Shown in pieces: positions 57,667 to 64,000 of a DNA stretch of 64,000 bases. Origin of the DNA: Streptomyces fructofermentans (GTDB lineage Bacteria > Actinomycetota > Actinomycetes > Streptomycetales > Streptomycetaceae); contig NZ_BMWD01000024.1 in the NCBI RefSeq assembly GCF_014651055.1, forward strand, positions 62,001 through 126,000. Reading direction: 5' to 3'. Made by a program: the position numbers and the translations under genes. Below the pieces are notes generated by a model, which did no database searches, was not told the DNA's origin, and worked only from the letters and a program-made list of their open reading frames with translations. Within the stretch, counting starts at the first letter, position 1. Each line of letters begins with the position of its first letter.

Positions 57667-59169
57667 GTGCGGCCGTTCGTCTATCGGATCACCAAATACG
57701 ACCCCGCCGACCGGGACGAGCGCGGTCACTACACCGGTGCCGAGGACACGGTCAGTGACCACGGGCCGGTTGAGGAGGCTTATCTGGCGGCAATCGCCGC
57801 CTTCGCGGAGGCGGCAGGCATCGATCGGCTGGAGATCCGCGAGCCACAGATCGGAGGCTTCGTCCACTTCGGCCTGGAGCCACAGGTCGACGGCTACGGC
57901 TTGACCGGCCTGTTCCCGGCCGGGCCGGCCGGGTTCCACGACGGCGCTCTGGTGCCGATCGGCGTCGGCCTGGAGCTCGTCCGGGCCATGCTTCGCGACA
58001 ACGGTGCCTGGTGTCGCCTGGAGGCGGGGGGAGCGTTCACCGTGCACGTCGGCTGGGACCAGTACCTCTACATCGGCAGCAAGCTGCCCTGCGAACCCGC
58101 ACTGGCCCGTACCCGCACGCTCGGCCTGTTCCCGGAACGCGTGGACGCCTCACCGTACGACTTCGCCCCCGACGACCCGGCGTACGTGCAGCGCCCGGCC
58201 GACGCCGACTTCTGGGCCCGCCTGCACTGGACCGTCAGTACCCACCGCGCGGTGTTCCTGGAGGAGGTCGCCGTCAACGCCTCCCGGTGGCACCGCCTGA
58301 CCCGCGACACCATCGAGACCGTGCGCTCCAAGCTGGCCCCACGCTCCCAGTTGGCGGTCTGGCCGGACCTTCTCACCGACGTCGACACGGCCGTGGCCGC
58401 TCTGCCCGATGAAGGCCTCGTGGAGATCGTCTGGGAGGACGAGGACGGGCAGATCACGAGCACGGTCGTGGACGAGACCCAGTTCGAGGCAGTGACCTCC
58501 CAGCTCGCCACCGCGCGTGCTGCTGGCGTCGTATCCATGTATGCCGGTGAAGATCTCCCGCTGCTCACAGCTGTGCTGCCCGACAGCGACGGTGTCCTGC
58601 GCGCTCGCTGGCAGACCGAGCCGACACCCAGCGACCGGGACTGGGCATTCCTGAAGACCCTGAGGCGCGGCCAGCTCGTCACCGGCACGGTGACGTCCAT
58701 CGCCAGCTTCGGCGTCACCTTTGTGGACATCGGAGGCTTCACCGCGATGATCAACATCCCGGAGTTGTCCTGGCGTCCCCTCAACCACCCGTCCGACGTC
58801 GTCAACGTCGGCCAGGAGGTCACAGCCGAGGTCCTCGGCGTCGACATGGTCCGGGAACGGGTACCGCTGTCGCTCCGAGCAGTGCAGGAAGACCCCTGGC
58901 CGCAGGTAGCGCAGAGGATCGGCGAGGTGGTCATCGGGCCGGTCACCAAGATCGTGCCGTTCGGCGTCTTCGTCCGCATCGAAGACCGGGAGGACGGCTT
59001 CCAGGGGCTCGTGCACACCAGCGAGCTGGATGAATCGACCAGAGACGTCGCCGAGGTCGGCGACGCCCTCACTGTCAAGATCATCGACGTCGATCTCGCG
59101 CGTCGTCGTATCGCCCTGTCACATGTCCAGGCTGGTACCTCTGGTACACAAAGTCAGCCGCGTGCCTGA
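57667..59169 (+). CDS. S1-domain RNA-binding protein
   Basis: A 500-residue protein. The C-terminal 170 residues contain two S1 RNA-binding domains, the first at about 331-400 (RRGQLVTGTVTSIASFGVTF, INIPELSW, VPLSLRAV) and the second at about 417-490 (IGEVVIGPVTKIVPFGVFVR, LVHTSELDE, RRIALSHV). The N-terminal 330 residues are an unrecognised region with a beta-rich part (VYRITKYDPADRDERGHYTG; FTVHVGWDQYLYIGSKLPCE). The GTG at 57667 follows GGGAGC; the longer frame to 57538 is unlikely. It is unlike ribosomal protein S1 in having only two S1 units. Possibly translation- or RNA-stability-related. Confidence 0.85.
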   Translation: MRPFVYRITKYDPADRDERGHYTGAEDTVSDHGPVEEAYLAAIAAFAEAAGIDRLEIREPQIGGFVHFGLEPQVDGYGLTGLFPAGPAGFHDGALVPIGVGLELVRAMLRDNGAWCRLEAGGAFTVHVGWDQYLYIGSKLPCEPALARTRTLGLFPERVDASPYDFAPDDPAYVQRPADADFWARLHWTVSTHRAVFLEEVAVNASRWHRLTRDTIETVRSKLAPRSQLAVWPDLLTDVDTAVAALPDEGLVEIVWEDEDGQITSTVVDETQFEAVTSQLATARAAGVVSMYAGEDLPLLTAVLPDSDGVLRARWQTEPTPSDRDWAFLKTLRRGQLVTGTVTSIASFGVTFVDIGGFTAMINIPELSWRPLNHPSDVVNVGQEVTAEVLGVDMVRERVPLSLRAVQEDPWPQVAQRIGEVVIGPVTKIVPFGVFVRIEDREDGFQGLVHTSELDESTRDVAEVGDALTVKIIDVDLARRRIALSHVQAGTSGTQSQPRA

Positions 59170-59384
59170 CGACACGAGGAATCCGGTACGGGCCGAATGG
59201 AGCATGATCGCGTAGAGCAACTTTGTCGCTTCGCGGCGGCCTCAGGAGAACAGGGCCGTGTCCGCTGCTTCCCGGGCTTACCGCCACCAGGCGTCGAGCG
59301 CCTCGTAGATCTCCTCCCGCTTGGCAGGCAGTTCGAGCGGGCGTGGACAAGTCTCACCCCCGCGCGGCACGGATGAGGGGTCTG
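59170..59384. other. Intergenic stretch with a short coding-like scrap
   Basis: Minus-strand codons at about 59279-59345 read PLELPAKREEIYEALDAWWR then stop, which looks like a real protein C-terminus, but nothing upstream in that frame resembles a gene. I take it as a remnant. The terminator at 59385-59419 follows. Confidence 0.35.
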
Positions 59385-59419
59385 GTGCAGGGTCTGGCGT
59401 CGTTCACCAGACCCTGCAC
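59385..59419. terminator. Bidirectional terminator
   Basis: GTGCAGGGTCTGG (59385-59397) and its complement (59407-59419) form a perfect 13-bp stem with a 9-nt loop. It begins right at the stop of the minus-strand gene ending at 59420 and lies downstream of the S1 gene, so it can serve both. Confidence 0.8.
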
Positions 59420-59749
59420 TCAGCCTGAGGCGCCTTCCAGCGGAAGGTGGTCCCGGAAGCACTGCGAATCCAACCACTCCTCCTTCACGAACAGCGGACG
59501 TATCAGGCGCGCTGCACCGACCTGCTGCGAGCGCAGAAGAACCGCGAGATCAGTCAGGGAAAGCGAGTCGTCAGGCGTGTAGAGCACCCATTTCCCATGC
59601 TCCGCAGCGTGATCCAGCAGGAACTGCTGCCCCTGCTCCGGATCACTTCCCGCCAACGGGAAGCCAGACAGAAGGACCTGCGGACCTAGGACGCGTACGA
59701 CGCATCCGGCCGGCTCAGCGGGCTCCCGGGCCGCCGGCACCGCCGGCAC
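59420..59749 (-). CDS. Conserved hypothetical protein, about 109 aa
   Basis: A small soluble protein (FLLDHAAEHGKWVLYTPDDS; LAVLLRSQQVGAARLIRPLF; EEWLDSQCFRDHLPL). The N-terminal start is uncertain: the GTG at 59749 lies in Pro/Ala-rich sequence directly behind an 8-bp tandem repeat, and internal GTG codons are possible. The stop abuts a strong terminator, supporting a real transcription unit. No domain recognised. Confidence 0.55.
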   Translation of the reverse strand: MPAVPAAREPAEPAGCVVRVLGPQVLLSGFPLAGSDPEQGQQFLLDHAAEHGKWVLYTPDDSLSLTDLAVLLRSQQVGAARLIRPLFVKEEWLDSQCFRDHLPLEGASG

Positions 59750-59755
59750 CGTCGC

Positions 59756-59803
59756 GCCGTCACGCCGTCACGCCGTCACGCCGTCACGCCGTCACGCCGT
59801 CAC
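59756..59803. repeat. Six perfect tandem copies of an 8-bp unit
   Basis: GCCGTCAC is repeated six times without error, 7 bp upstream of the putative start of the minus-strand gene ending at 59420. Unit length is not a multiple of three, so copy-number change by slippage would alter spacing or frame of anything reading through. Confidence 0.9.
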
Positions 59804-59948
59804 GGCAGAACTCCGCCGGCCGAACAGCCGATCGCGGCGTCGGGACCGCCGGCCGCAGGTCCGCCCGGCCGCTCCGTCGACCGTCCCGATGGCCGTCGAG
59901 CGTTCCGCGCCCGGCGCCGGATCGCGTGCCACGTTCCGTACGCCTCGC

Positions 59949-60905
59949 TCAGCAGGCCTTCTCCACCCTGAGGTGGCGCGCTTCCCTGAGCGCCCGCAGT
60001 TCGGCGGTGAACTGGGCGCCCGCCAGCAGCGCGAGGTTGGACAGCCACAGCCAGATGAGGAAGACGACCACGCCGGCGAGCGAGCCGTACACCTCGCTGT
60101 AGGTGCTGAGCGAGGAGGCGTACAGCGCGAACCCGGCCGACGTGACCAGCCACAGGCCGGCGGCGAGGACACCGCCGGGCAGGCTGTGGCGGCGCCGGCG
60201 GGCGGGCGGCGGGCCGGTGTGGAAAACGACCACGACCAGCAGGGTGACGAGGGCGACCAGGACGGGCCACTTCAGCACGCTCCACACCACGGCGGCGGTG
60301 TGGCCGAGTCCGACGAGGCCGCCGATGGCCTCGGCCAGCGGGCCCGTCAGCAGCAGCGTCGCCGCGCTGATGACGAGCAGGACGAGCAGGGCCACAGCGG
60401 TGAACAGGAGCCGGTGGGCGGTCCGCAGGGCCGAGCGGTGGTCCTCTACGCCGTGCATGCGGTGCAGCGCGCGGCGGCAGACGGCCAGGTAGTTGGAGGC
60501 CGACCACAGGGCGCTGCCCGAGCCCGCGACGAGCACGGTCCACGCCGCGGAGCGCTCGCGCAGCATGCCCTCCAGGACGTGGTGGAGCTGGGCCGAGGAC
60601 TCCCCGGGGGCGTAGGCCGTCACATGCTCCGCGAAGCCCTCGGCGGTGTCCGGGCTGATCAGGCCGAAGGCGGTCACCGTGACGAGCATGGCCGGGAGGA
60701 GCGCCAGGATGGAGTAGTAGGTGAGGGCCGCGGCCCAGTCGGAGACGTCGTCGTTCCACATCGACACGGGGGTGCGGCGCAGCGCGACGGCCCATTCGGA
60801 GCGGGGCCCGGGAGCGGCACGGCGGCCGGTGCCCGGGCCCGCGGAGGGGCCGACCGACGCGTGTCCGAGGCCCCGGGGGCGTCCGGCGGCGGGTTCAGCC
60901 GACAT
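59949..60905 (-). CDS. YihY/BrkB-family inner membrane protein
   Basis: A 318-residue membrane protein with six helices in the BrkB arrangement, including DWAAALTYYSILALLPAMLV, LLFTAVALLVLLVISAATLLL, WPVLVALVTLLVVVVFHTG and SLAGVVVFLIWLWLSNLALLAGAQFTAEL, the last being the family signature near the C-terminus. The hydrophilic N-terminus is Pro/Gly/Arg-rich. YihY proteins are widespread and of unclear role (once called ribonuclease BN). ATG 60905 is used; the frame extends to 60941. Confidence 0.88.
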   Translation of the reverse strand: MSAEPAAGRPRGLGHASVGPSAGPGTGRRAAPGPRSEWAVALRRTPVSMWNDDVSDWAAALTYYSILALLPAMLVTVTAFGLISPDTAEGFAEHVTAYAPGESSAQLHHVLEGMLRERSAAWTVLVAGSGSALWSASNYLAVCRRALHRMHGVEDHRSALRTAHRLLFTAVALLVLLVISAATLLLTGPLAEAIGGLVGLGHTAAVVWSVLKWPVLVALVTLLVVVVFHTGPPPARRRRHSLPGGVLAAGLWLVTSAGFALYASSLSTYSEVYGSLAGVVVFLIWLWLSNLALLAGAQFTAELRALREARHLRVEKAC

Positions 60906-61325
60906 GGGTGGCCTCCCCCGGCCGTGCGCAGGGGCGCACATGCCTGAGGTGGGTACCGCGCTGCGGCGGGGGTGTCATCCGGTTCTCCACTCGAAGAGCG
61001 ATCTGTTCACCGTTCGCCTCTCACCGGCGGACGTACCTGGTCACGGCGGGGGGAATGCCCGCCCCGAGCCGTTGTCACTCCGCCCGCGTACCGGTGAATG
61101 CCTCCTTCTCGTGCTCCCGCGCTCCGCGTTCCGCGCGGGTCCCTGCCGGGACCGGGCGTCGCGAAGTCGCTCCTGTGGTGCGGATTCCCGGACTTTCCCC
61201 GGAAACTCCTCTTCGCGGGCGTCCGTGTGCGGCGTCACGGGCTCGCGGCGCGGCCGAGCGGTACGCGGCCTCCGTCGGGGAGGCGGCGTGGGGACGGGTG
61301 ATCGGGCCGGCGGCGGAAGTCCGCC
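60906..61325. other. Intergenic stretch, no gene recognised
   Basis: About 420 nt upstream of the YihY gene and downstream of the second toxin gene. The ORFs that span it are shadows of neighbouring genes or Arg-rich non-coding frames. No clear repeat or hairpin noted. Confidence 0.5.
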
Positions 61326-61703
61326 TCACACTCTCCAGGACCGCAGCCGGTCGGCGACGTCCCGGACCTCCGCACGCGTGTCGCGGATCGTGCGCACCAG
61401 GTCGGACAGCGCGCCGTAGGGAGGGTCCATGCCCTCGCCCGACTGGTCCATGTACTGGGCGGCGACGAACGCGGCGTACAGGCTGTTGCGGTGCGGCAGC
61501 GGCTCCAGCCGCACGATGGTGTGCATCAGGGCGGCGGCGCGCCAGGCGGGGTCCGGGTCCGCCGCCGCGAGCGTCGGCAGTCTCGTCCGGTGCCGTGCGA
61601 CGGCGGCGACGAGCGCCGAGTAGTCCGCGACGGACATGTCCTCCTGGCCCAGGGCGACCTCCTGGACGTCGAGCAGCCAGGACACGTCGACGTGGAAGAC
61701 CAT
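61326..61703 (-). CDS. Fic/Doc-like toxin component, degenerate active site (module 2)
   Basis: A 125-residue paralogue of the protein at 4519-4896. Matching elements are the start (MVFHVDVSWLLDVQEVALGQ versus MDLHIDVPWILQVAELAGAG), AALMHTIVRLEPLPHRNSLY and AAFVAAQYMDQSG. The catalytic HxFx(D/E)(A/G)N(K/R) sequence is again absent; HRNS is the closest thing to it. The start overlaps the antitoxin stop (TGATG) exactly as in module 1. The longer frame to 61793 is antitoxin in another frame. Confidence 0.7.
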   Translation of the reverse strand: MVFHVDVSWLLDVQEVALGQEDMSVADYSALVAAVARHRTRLPTLAAADPDPAWRAAALMHTIVRLEPLPHRNSLYAAFVAAQYMDQSGEGMDPPYGALSDLVRTIRDTRAEVRDVADRLRSWRV

Positions 61704-61942
61704 CAGGCGGCCGCGGACCCGCCGTGGCGCTCGGACGGCGGCACCTCGTCGGGGAAGGCGTCGTCGAACTCGCCGCGCAGCCGGTCGGCCCACGCGGCGG
61801 CGCCCGACACGAACTGGCGCCGCTGCATCTCGCGGACACCGAGGTCGTGCAGGTACTGCTTGAGGCTCTTGCCCTCGGCCGCGGCCGCGGCCCGCACGCC
61901 TTCGAGCTCCTCGTCCGTGAACGACACGTTCAGTGATGGCAT
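61703..61942 (-). CDS. Antitoxin of toxin-antitoxin module 2
   Basis: A 79-residue protein starting MPSLNVSFTDEELEGVRAAA, with a ribbon-helix-helix-type N-terminus (strand, then two helices including GKSLKQYLHDLGVREM) and a C-terminal region ending in a charged Asp/Glu and Pro-containing tail. Its length equals that of the module 1 antitoxin although the sequences differ. ATG 61942 is supported by the -10 box and repeat just upstream. First gene of the operon. Confidence 0.7.
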   Translation of the reverse strand: MPSLNVSFTDEELEGVRAAAAAEGKSLKQYLHDLGVREMQRRQFVSGAAAWADRLRGEFDDAFPDEVPPSERHGGSAAA

Positions 61943-61948
61943 GCCTCG

Positions 61949-61967
61949 AGGGTACCTAGTTGGTACC
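61949..61967 (-). promoter_or_regulatory. Operator repeat and -10 box of toxin-antitoxin module 2
   Basis: Two GGTACC hexamers (61951-61956 and 61962-61967) are separated by TAGTT. Since GGTACC is self-complementary, they are both a direct and an inverted repeat. On the minus strand TACCCT (61949-61954) is a -10 box 6 nt before the antitoxin ATG, the same geometry as module 1. Confidence 0.6.
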
Positions 61968-62036
61968 GGCGAGGCGAGCGGGATGCGCGATCCGTCTCCG
62001 GGCCCACCGGCGGGGGCACGCACACCCGCCGGGCCG

Positions 62037-63305
62037 TCAGTCGCGCAGCAGGCGGCGGGCCGTGAGCGCGAGGCTGAACTCGACCATGTCGGCCGGGCGG
62101 GCCAGGGAGCGTCCGGTCAGCTGCTCGCAGCGCTTCAGCCGGTTCAGGACCGTGTTGCGGTGGCAGTACAGGCGGACGCTCGCCCGCTGCGCCGATCCGT
62201 CGCAGTCGAGCCACACCTCCAGGGTGTCGAGCAGGATGTCCCGGTCGGACGGCTCGAGGCGCAGCAGCGGGCCCAGCACCTCCGCCGCGAGGGCCCTGCC
62301 CAGTTCGGGGCAGGACATGACCATGGCCGCCGGGAGCTGCTCCGTCAGCCGTACGGTGCCTCCGCCGTCCGGGCAGATGCTCAGGGCCATGTCCGCCAGC
62401 CTCCGGGCGTCCCCCACCGCGGCCAGCCCCACCACGACGGGGCCGATGCCGACCCGCGCGCCCGCCGGGCTGCACAGCCGCACGGCGGGCTCGGGCAGGT
62501 CCTCGTCGCCGACCAGGACGATGCCGTGGTCGACGTCGACCCCGGTGTGCCAGTGCACCCGCACGTCGCCGGGCACGACCGCGGCCCGGGTGGACGCGCC
62601 GCCCGCCTGCCGGCCCGTCCCGACCGCGACCACCGCGTACCGGCCCTGCTCGGGCAGGTCGAGCGCGGCGGCCGTCTCGGCCACGTCGGCGATGCGGCTC
62701 GTCCCGTCGAGCAGGGCGGCGGTGAGCAGGCGCACCCGGTGCTCCTGCCGCCAGGCCTGCTGCCGCTCCACCTTCCGGTAGGCCTCCGCCACGAGGGTGC
62801 AGTGCTCGTCGACGAAGTTCCACACGTCGGCCGCGACGTGCACGAGCAGCCGCACGTCCTCCGGCGCGGTACGGGACGTCTCCTCGACCAGCACCTGCCA
62901 GATCAGCGAACCGCCGAGCCGGAAGGCGTGCAGGAGCGCGTCCAGCGGCAGCCCCTGCTCGGCACGCGAGGCGCCGATCCGCCAGGAGCAGCGCAGCGCC
63001 TCGTCGCGGGCGTTGCGCGGGTCGAGGAGCGAACTCACGCTGTGGCGCAGCGAACGGTGCACCTCCTGCCAGGTCGCCGCGGGCTCGCTCTCCAGGGTGG
63101 CGCGGTACGCGGGCTCCCGTTCGCGCAGCACCGCCACCAGGCGGTCGGTGAGCTCGGGCAGGTTGTTGAGGAGCACCCGGGCGGACCGGTGGAGCACGCG
63201 CAGGGCGTCGGCGTCGACCAGGGACCGCCCTCGCAGACCGTGCGTCGGCACGACAGTCGGCGGTCCGTGCTTCACCGCAACTCGCGACCGTACGGCGTGA
63301 TGCAT
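62037..63305 (-). CDS. PucR-type helix-turn-helix transcriptional regulator
   Basis: A 422-residue regulator. The N-terminal 180 residues are helical (RVLLNNLPELTDRLVAVLRE; ALRCSWRIGASRAEQGLPLD; DVRLLVHVAADVWNFVDEHC), a RsbR- or CdaR-like sensory region. A GGDEF-like middle domain of the CdaR type follows. The C-terminal PucR HTH reads DTLEVWLDCDGSAQRASVRL YCHRNTVLNRLKRCEQLTG. The ATG at 63305 is preceded by GGGAGAA. Such proteins are common orphan regulators in Streptomyces. The signal is unknown. Confidence 0.9.
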   Translation of the reverse strand: MHHAVRSRVAVKHGPPTVVPTHGLRGRSLVDADALRVLHRSARVLLNNLPELTDRLVAVLREREPAYRATLESEPAATWQEVHRSLRHSVSSLLDPRNARDEALRCSWRIGASRAEQGLPLDALLHAFRLGGSLIWQVLVEETSRTAPEDVRLLVHVAADVWNFVDEHCTLVAEAYRKVERQQAWRQEHRVRLLTAALLDGTSRIADVAETAAALDLPEQGRYAVVAVGTGRQAGGASTRAAVVPGDVRVHWHTGVDVDHGIVLVGDEDLPEPAVRLCSPAGARVGIGPVVVGLAAVGDARRLADMALSICPDGGGTVRLTEQLPAAMVMSCPELGRALAAEVLGPLLRLEPSDRDILLDTLEVWLDCDGSAQRASVRLYCHRNTVLNRLKRCEQLTGRSLARPADMVEFSLALTARRLLRD

Positions 63306-63446
63306 CACGTTCTCCCGGGGCGTCGGCTCCGTGGCGGCGCTCTCACGTCGGACCCTGCGCACGGCCGCTGGGCGGCCGCAGGTCCTCATGGTGATCGGCA
63401 CCGGTCCCGTCCTGCCCCGTAGAATGACATACCGTCCGGTCGGTCC

Positions 63447-64000
63447 CTAGAGCTGTGCACCGTTCTTTTCCGCCTGTTCGACCATCCGCGACAGTTCGAC
63501 GCGGGAGCGGACGCCGAGTACGGCGAAGACCTTCCGCAGGTGATAGTCGACCGTGCGGGGGCTGACGGACAGGTACAGGGCCACCTCCCGGTTCGTCGCT
63601 CCCTCGGCCACACAGCGCGCGATCCGCAGCTGCTGCGGGGTGAGACCTTCCAGCTCGCCGGCGCTCGGCGCGGCCGGCGCCGCCCCGTTCGCCCGCAGTT
63701 CGGCACGCGCCTGGTCCGCCCAGATGCGGGCGCCGCAGCGCTCGAAGGCGACCAGCGCGTCCCGCAGGCACGCGCGCGCCTCCCGGAGCCGGCGCCGCCT
63801 GCGCAGCCACTTGCCGTACAGGAGCCGCGTACGGGCCTGTTCGAAGTCGCCGCCGGCCCGCGCGTGCAGGACGAGGGCGCTCTCGTACAGGGCGTCGGCC
63901 CGGTCCGCGTCGGCCACCAGGGCCCGGCACCGGGCGAGCTGCGCCGGTGCCTGCGTGTCGGCGCCGAAGCGGGCCCACAGCGCGAACTCGTCCACGACGG
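63447..64000 (-). CDS. LAL-family LuxR-type regulator, C-terminal part (cut by window edge)
   Basis: The last 184 or so codons of a LAL regulator whose start lies beyond the window. The TPR-like region (ARTRLLYGKWLRRRRRLREA) is followed by the LuxR HTH: LTPQQLRIARCVAEGATNREVALYLSVSPRTVDYHLRKVFAVLGVRSRVEL. It is the same type as the protein at 26968-29745 but clearly a different paralogue. Its stop is 142 nt from the start of the PucR-type gene, on the same strand. Confidence 0.88.
   Translation of the reverse strand, partial: VVDEFALWARFGADTQAPAQLARCRALVADADRADALYESALVLHARAGGDFEQARTRLLYGKWLRRRRRLREARACLRDALVAFERCGARIWADQARAELRANGAAPAAPSAGELEGLTPQQLRIARCVAEGATNREVALYLSVSPRTVDYHLRKVFAVLGVRSRVELSRMVEQAEKNGAQL

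Noticed and set aside
59756..59803. CRISPR-like array
   Set aside because: The units are 8 bp with no spacers. No CRISPR array or cas gene was seen anywhere in the window.
61491..63422. 643-codon plus-strand frame
   Set aside because: Antisense to the PucR-type regulator and the antitoxin gene; Arg/Gln/Gly-rich without motifs.

Overview
The window is high-GC actinobacterial DNA and almost certainly comes from a Streptomyces chromosome or a close relative. The support is near-saturated third-position G/C, frequent GTG and TTG starts, overlapping ATGA/GTGA gene junctions, LAL- and PucR-type regulators, an ECF sigma factor paired with a CU044_5270-like protein, a DUF3152 metzincin-like protein and Streptomyces-type Fic/Doc-like toxin modules. 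The many insertion sequences, IS scars and broken genes suggest an accessory or arm-proximal region.

Layout. 0-8 kb: the tail of a membrane protein, an alpha/beta hydrolase, an FAD oxidoreductase, a toxin-antitoxin pair, a lipoprotein, and an ArsR-SRPBCC-DinB-like operon whose promoter is bracketed by two palindromes. 8-14 kb: a co-directional stress locus of an HSP90-family ATPase, a 983-residue repeat protein and an upstream helical protein. 14-22 kb: methionine aminopeptidase divergent from an XRE regulator across a near-palindrome, a DUF3152 protein, and an OmpR-type two-component operon whose kinase is split by an IS200/IS605-type TnpB element, followed by a GerMN-like lipoprotein and a thioredoxin. 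22-31 kb: epoxide hydrolase, msrA, a frameshifted msrB, an unusual GGCT-SGNH fusion, a LAL regulator and an RraA-family protein. 31-37 kb: a SMI1/KNR4 protein, gene remnants, a lipoprotein, a CsbD stress protein, an IS5-type element and a frameshifted IS701-type transposase.

37.7-40.6 kb is a lower-GC minus-strand operon: a 42-residue candidate peptide, an interleaved-stem RNA element, two multi-span membrane proteins and an ABC ATPase. I consider it the best candidate for an undescribed system. 41-45 kb holds an ECF sigma operon and a decayed PIG-L deacetylase. From 45.1 to 48.8 kb an AbiEi/AbiEii-like gene pair is broken by a 3.1-kb insertion bounded by IS5-type ends and carrying small secreted-protein genes; joining the two gene pieces at a shared TCAGTGA restores the reading frame. 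48.9-57 kb has MerR plus a quinone-oxidoreductase-like enzyme, orphan proteins, a truncated nuclease, and a LysR regulator divergent from an IMPase-like and an F420-reductase-like gene. 57-64 kb has an S1 RNA-binding protein, a YihY-family membrane protein, a second toxin-antitoxin module paralogous to the first, a PucR-type regulator and the 3' part of a second LAL regulator.

Recurring themes are redox and proteotoxic repair (Trx, MsrA/B, HSP90, F420 reductase) and self-regulated modules with palindromes next to their start codons. Several regulator and antitoxin genes have a TANNNT box 6-7 nt before the start codon, which suggests leaderless transcripts. Product names come from reading the protein sequences and recalling families; no database search was run.
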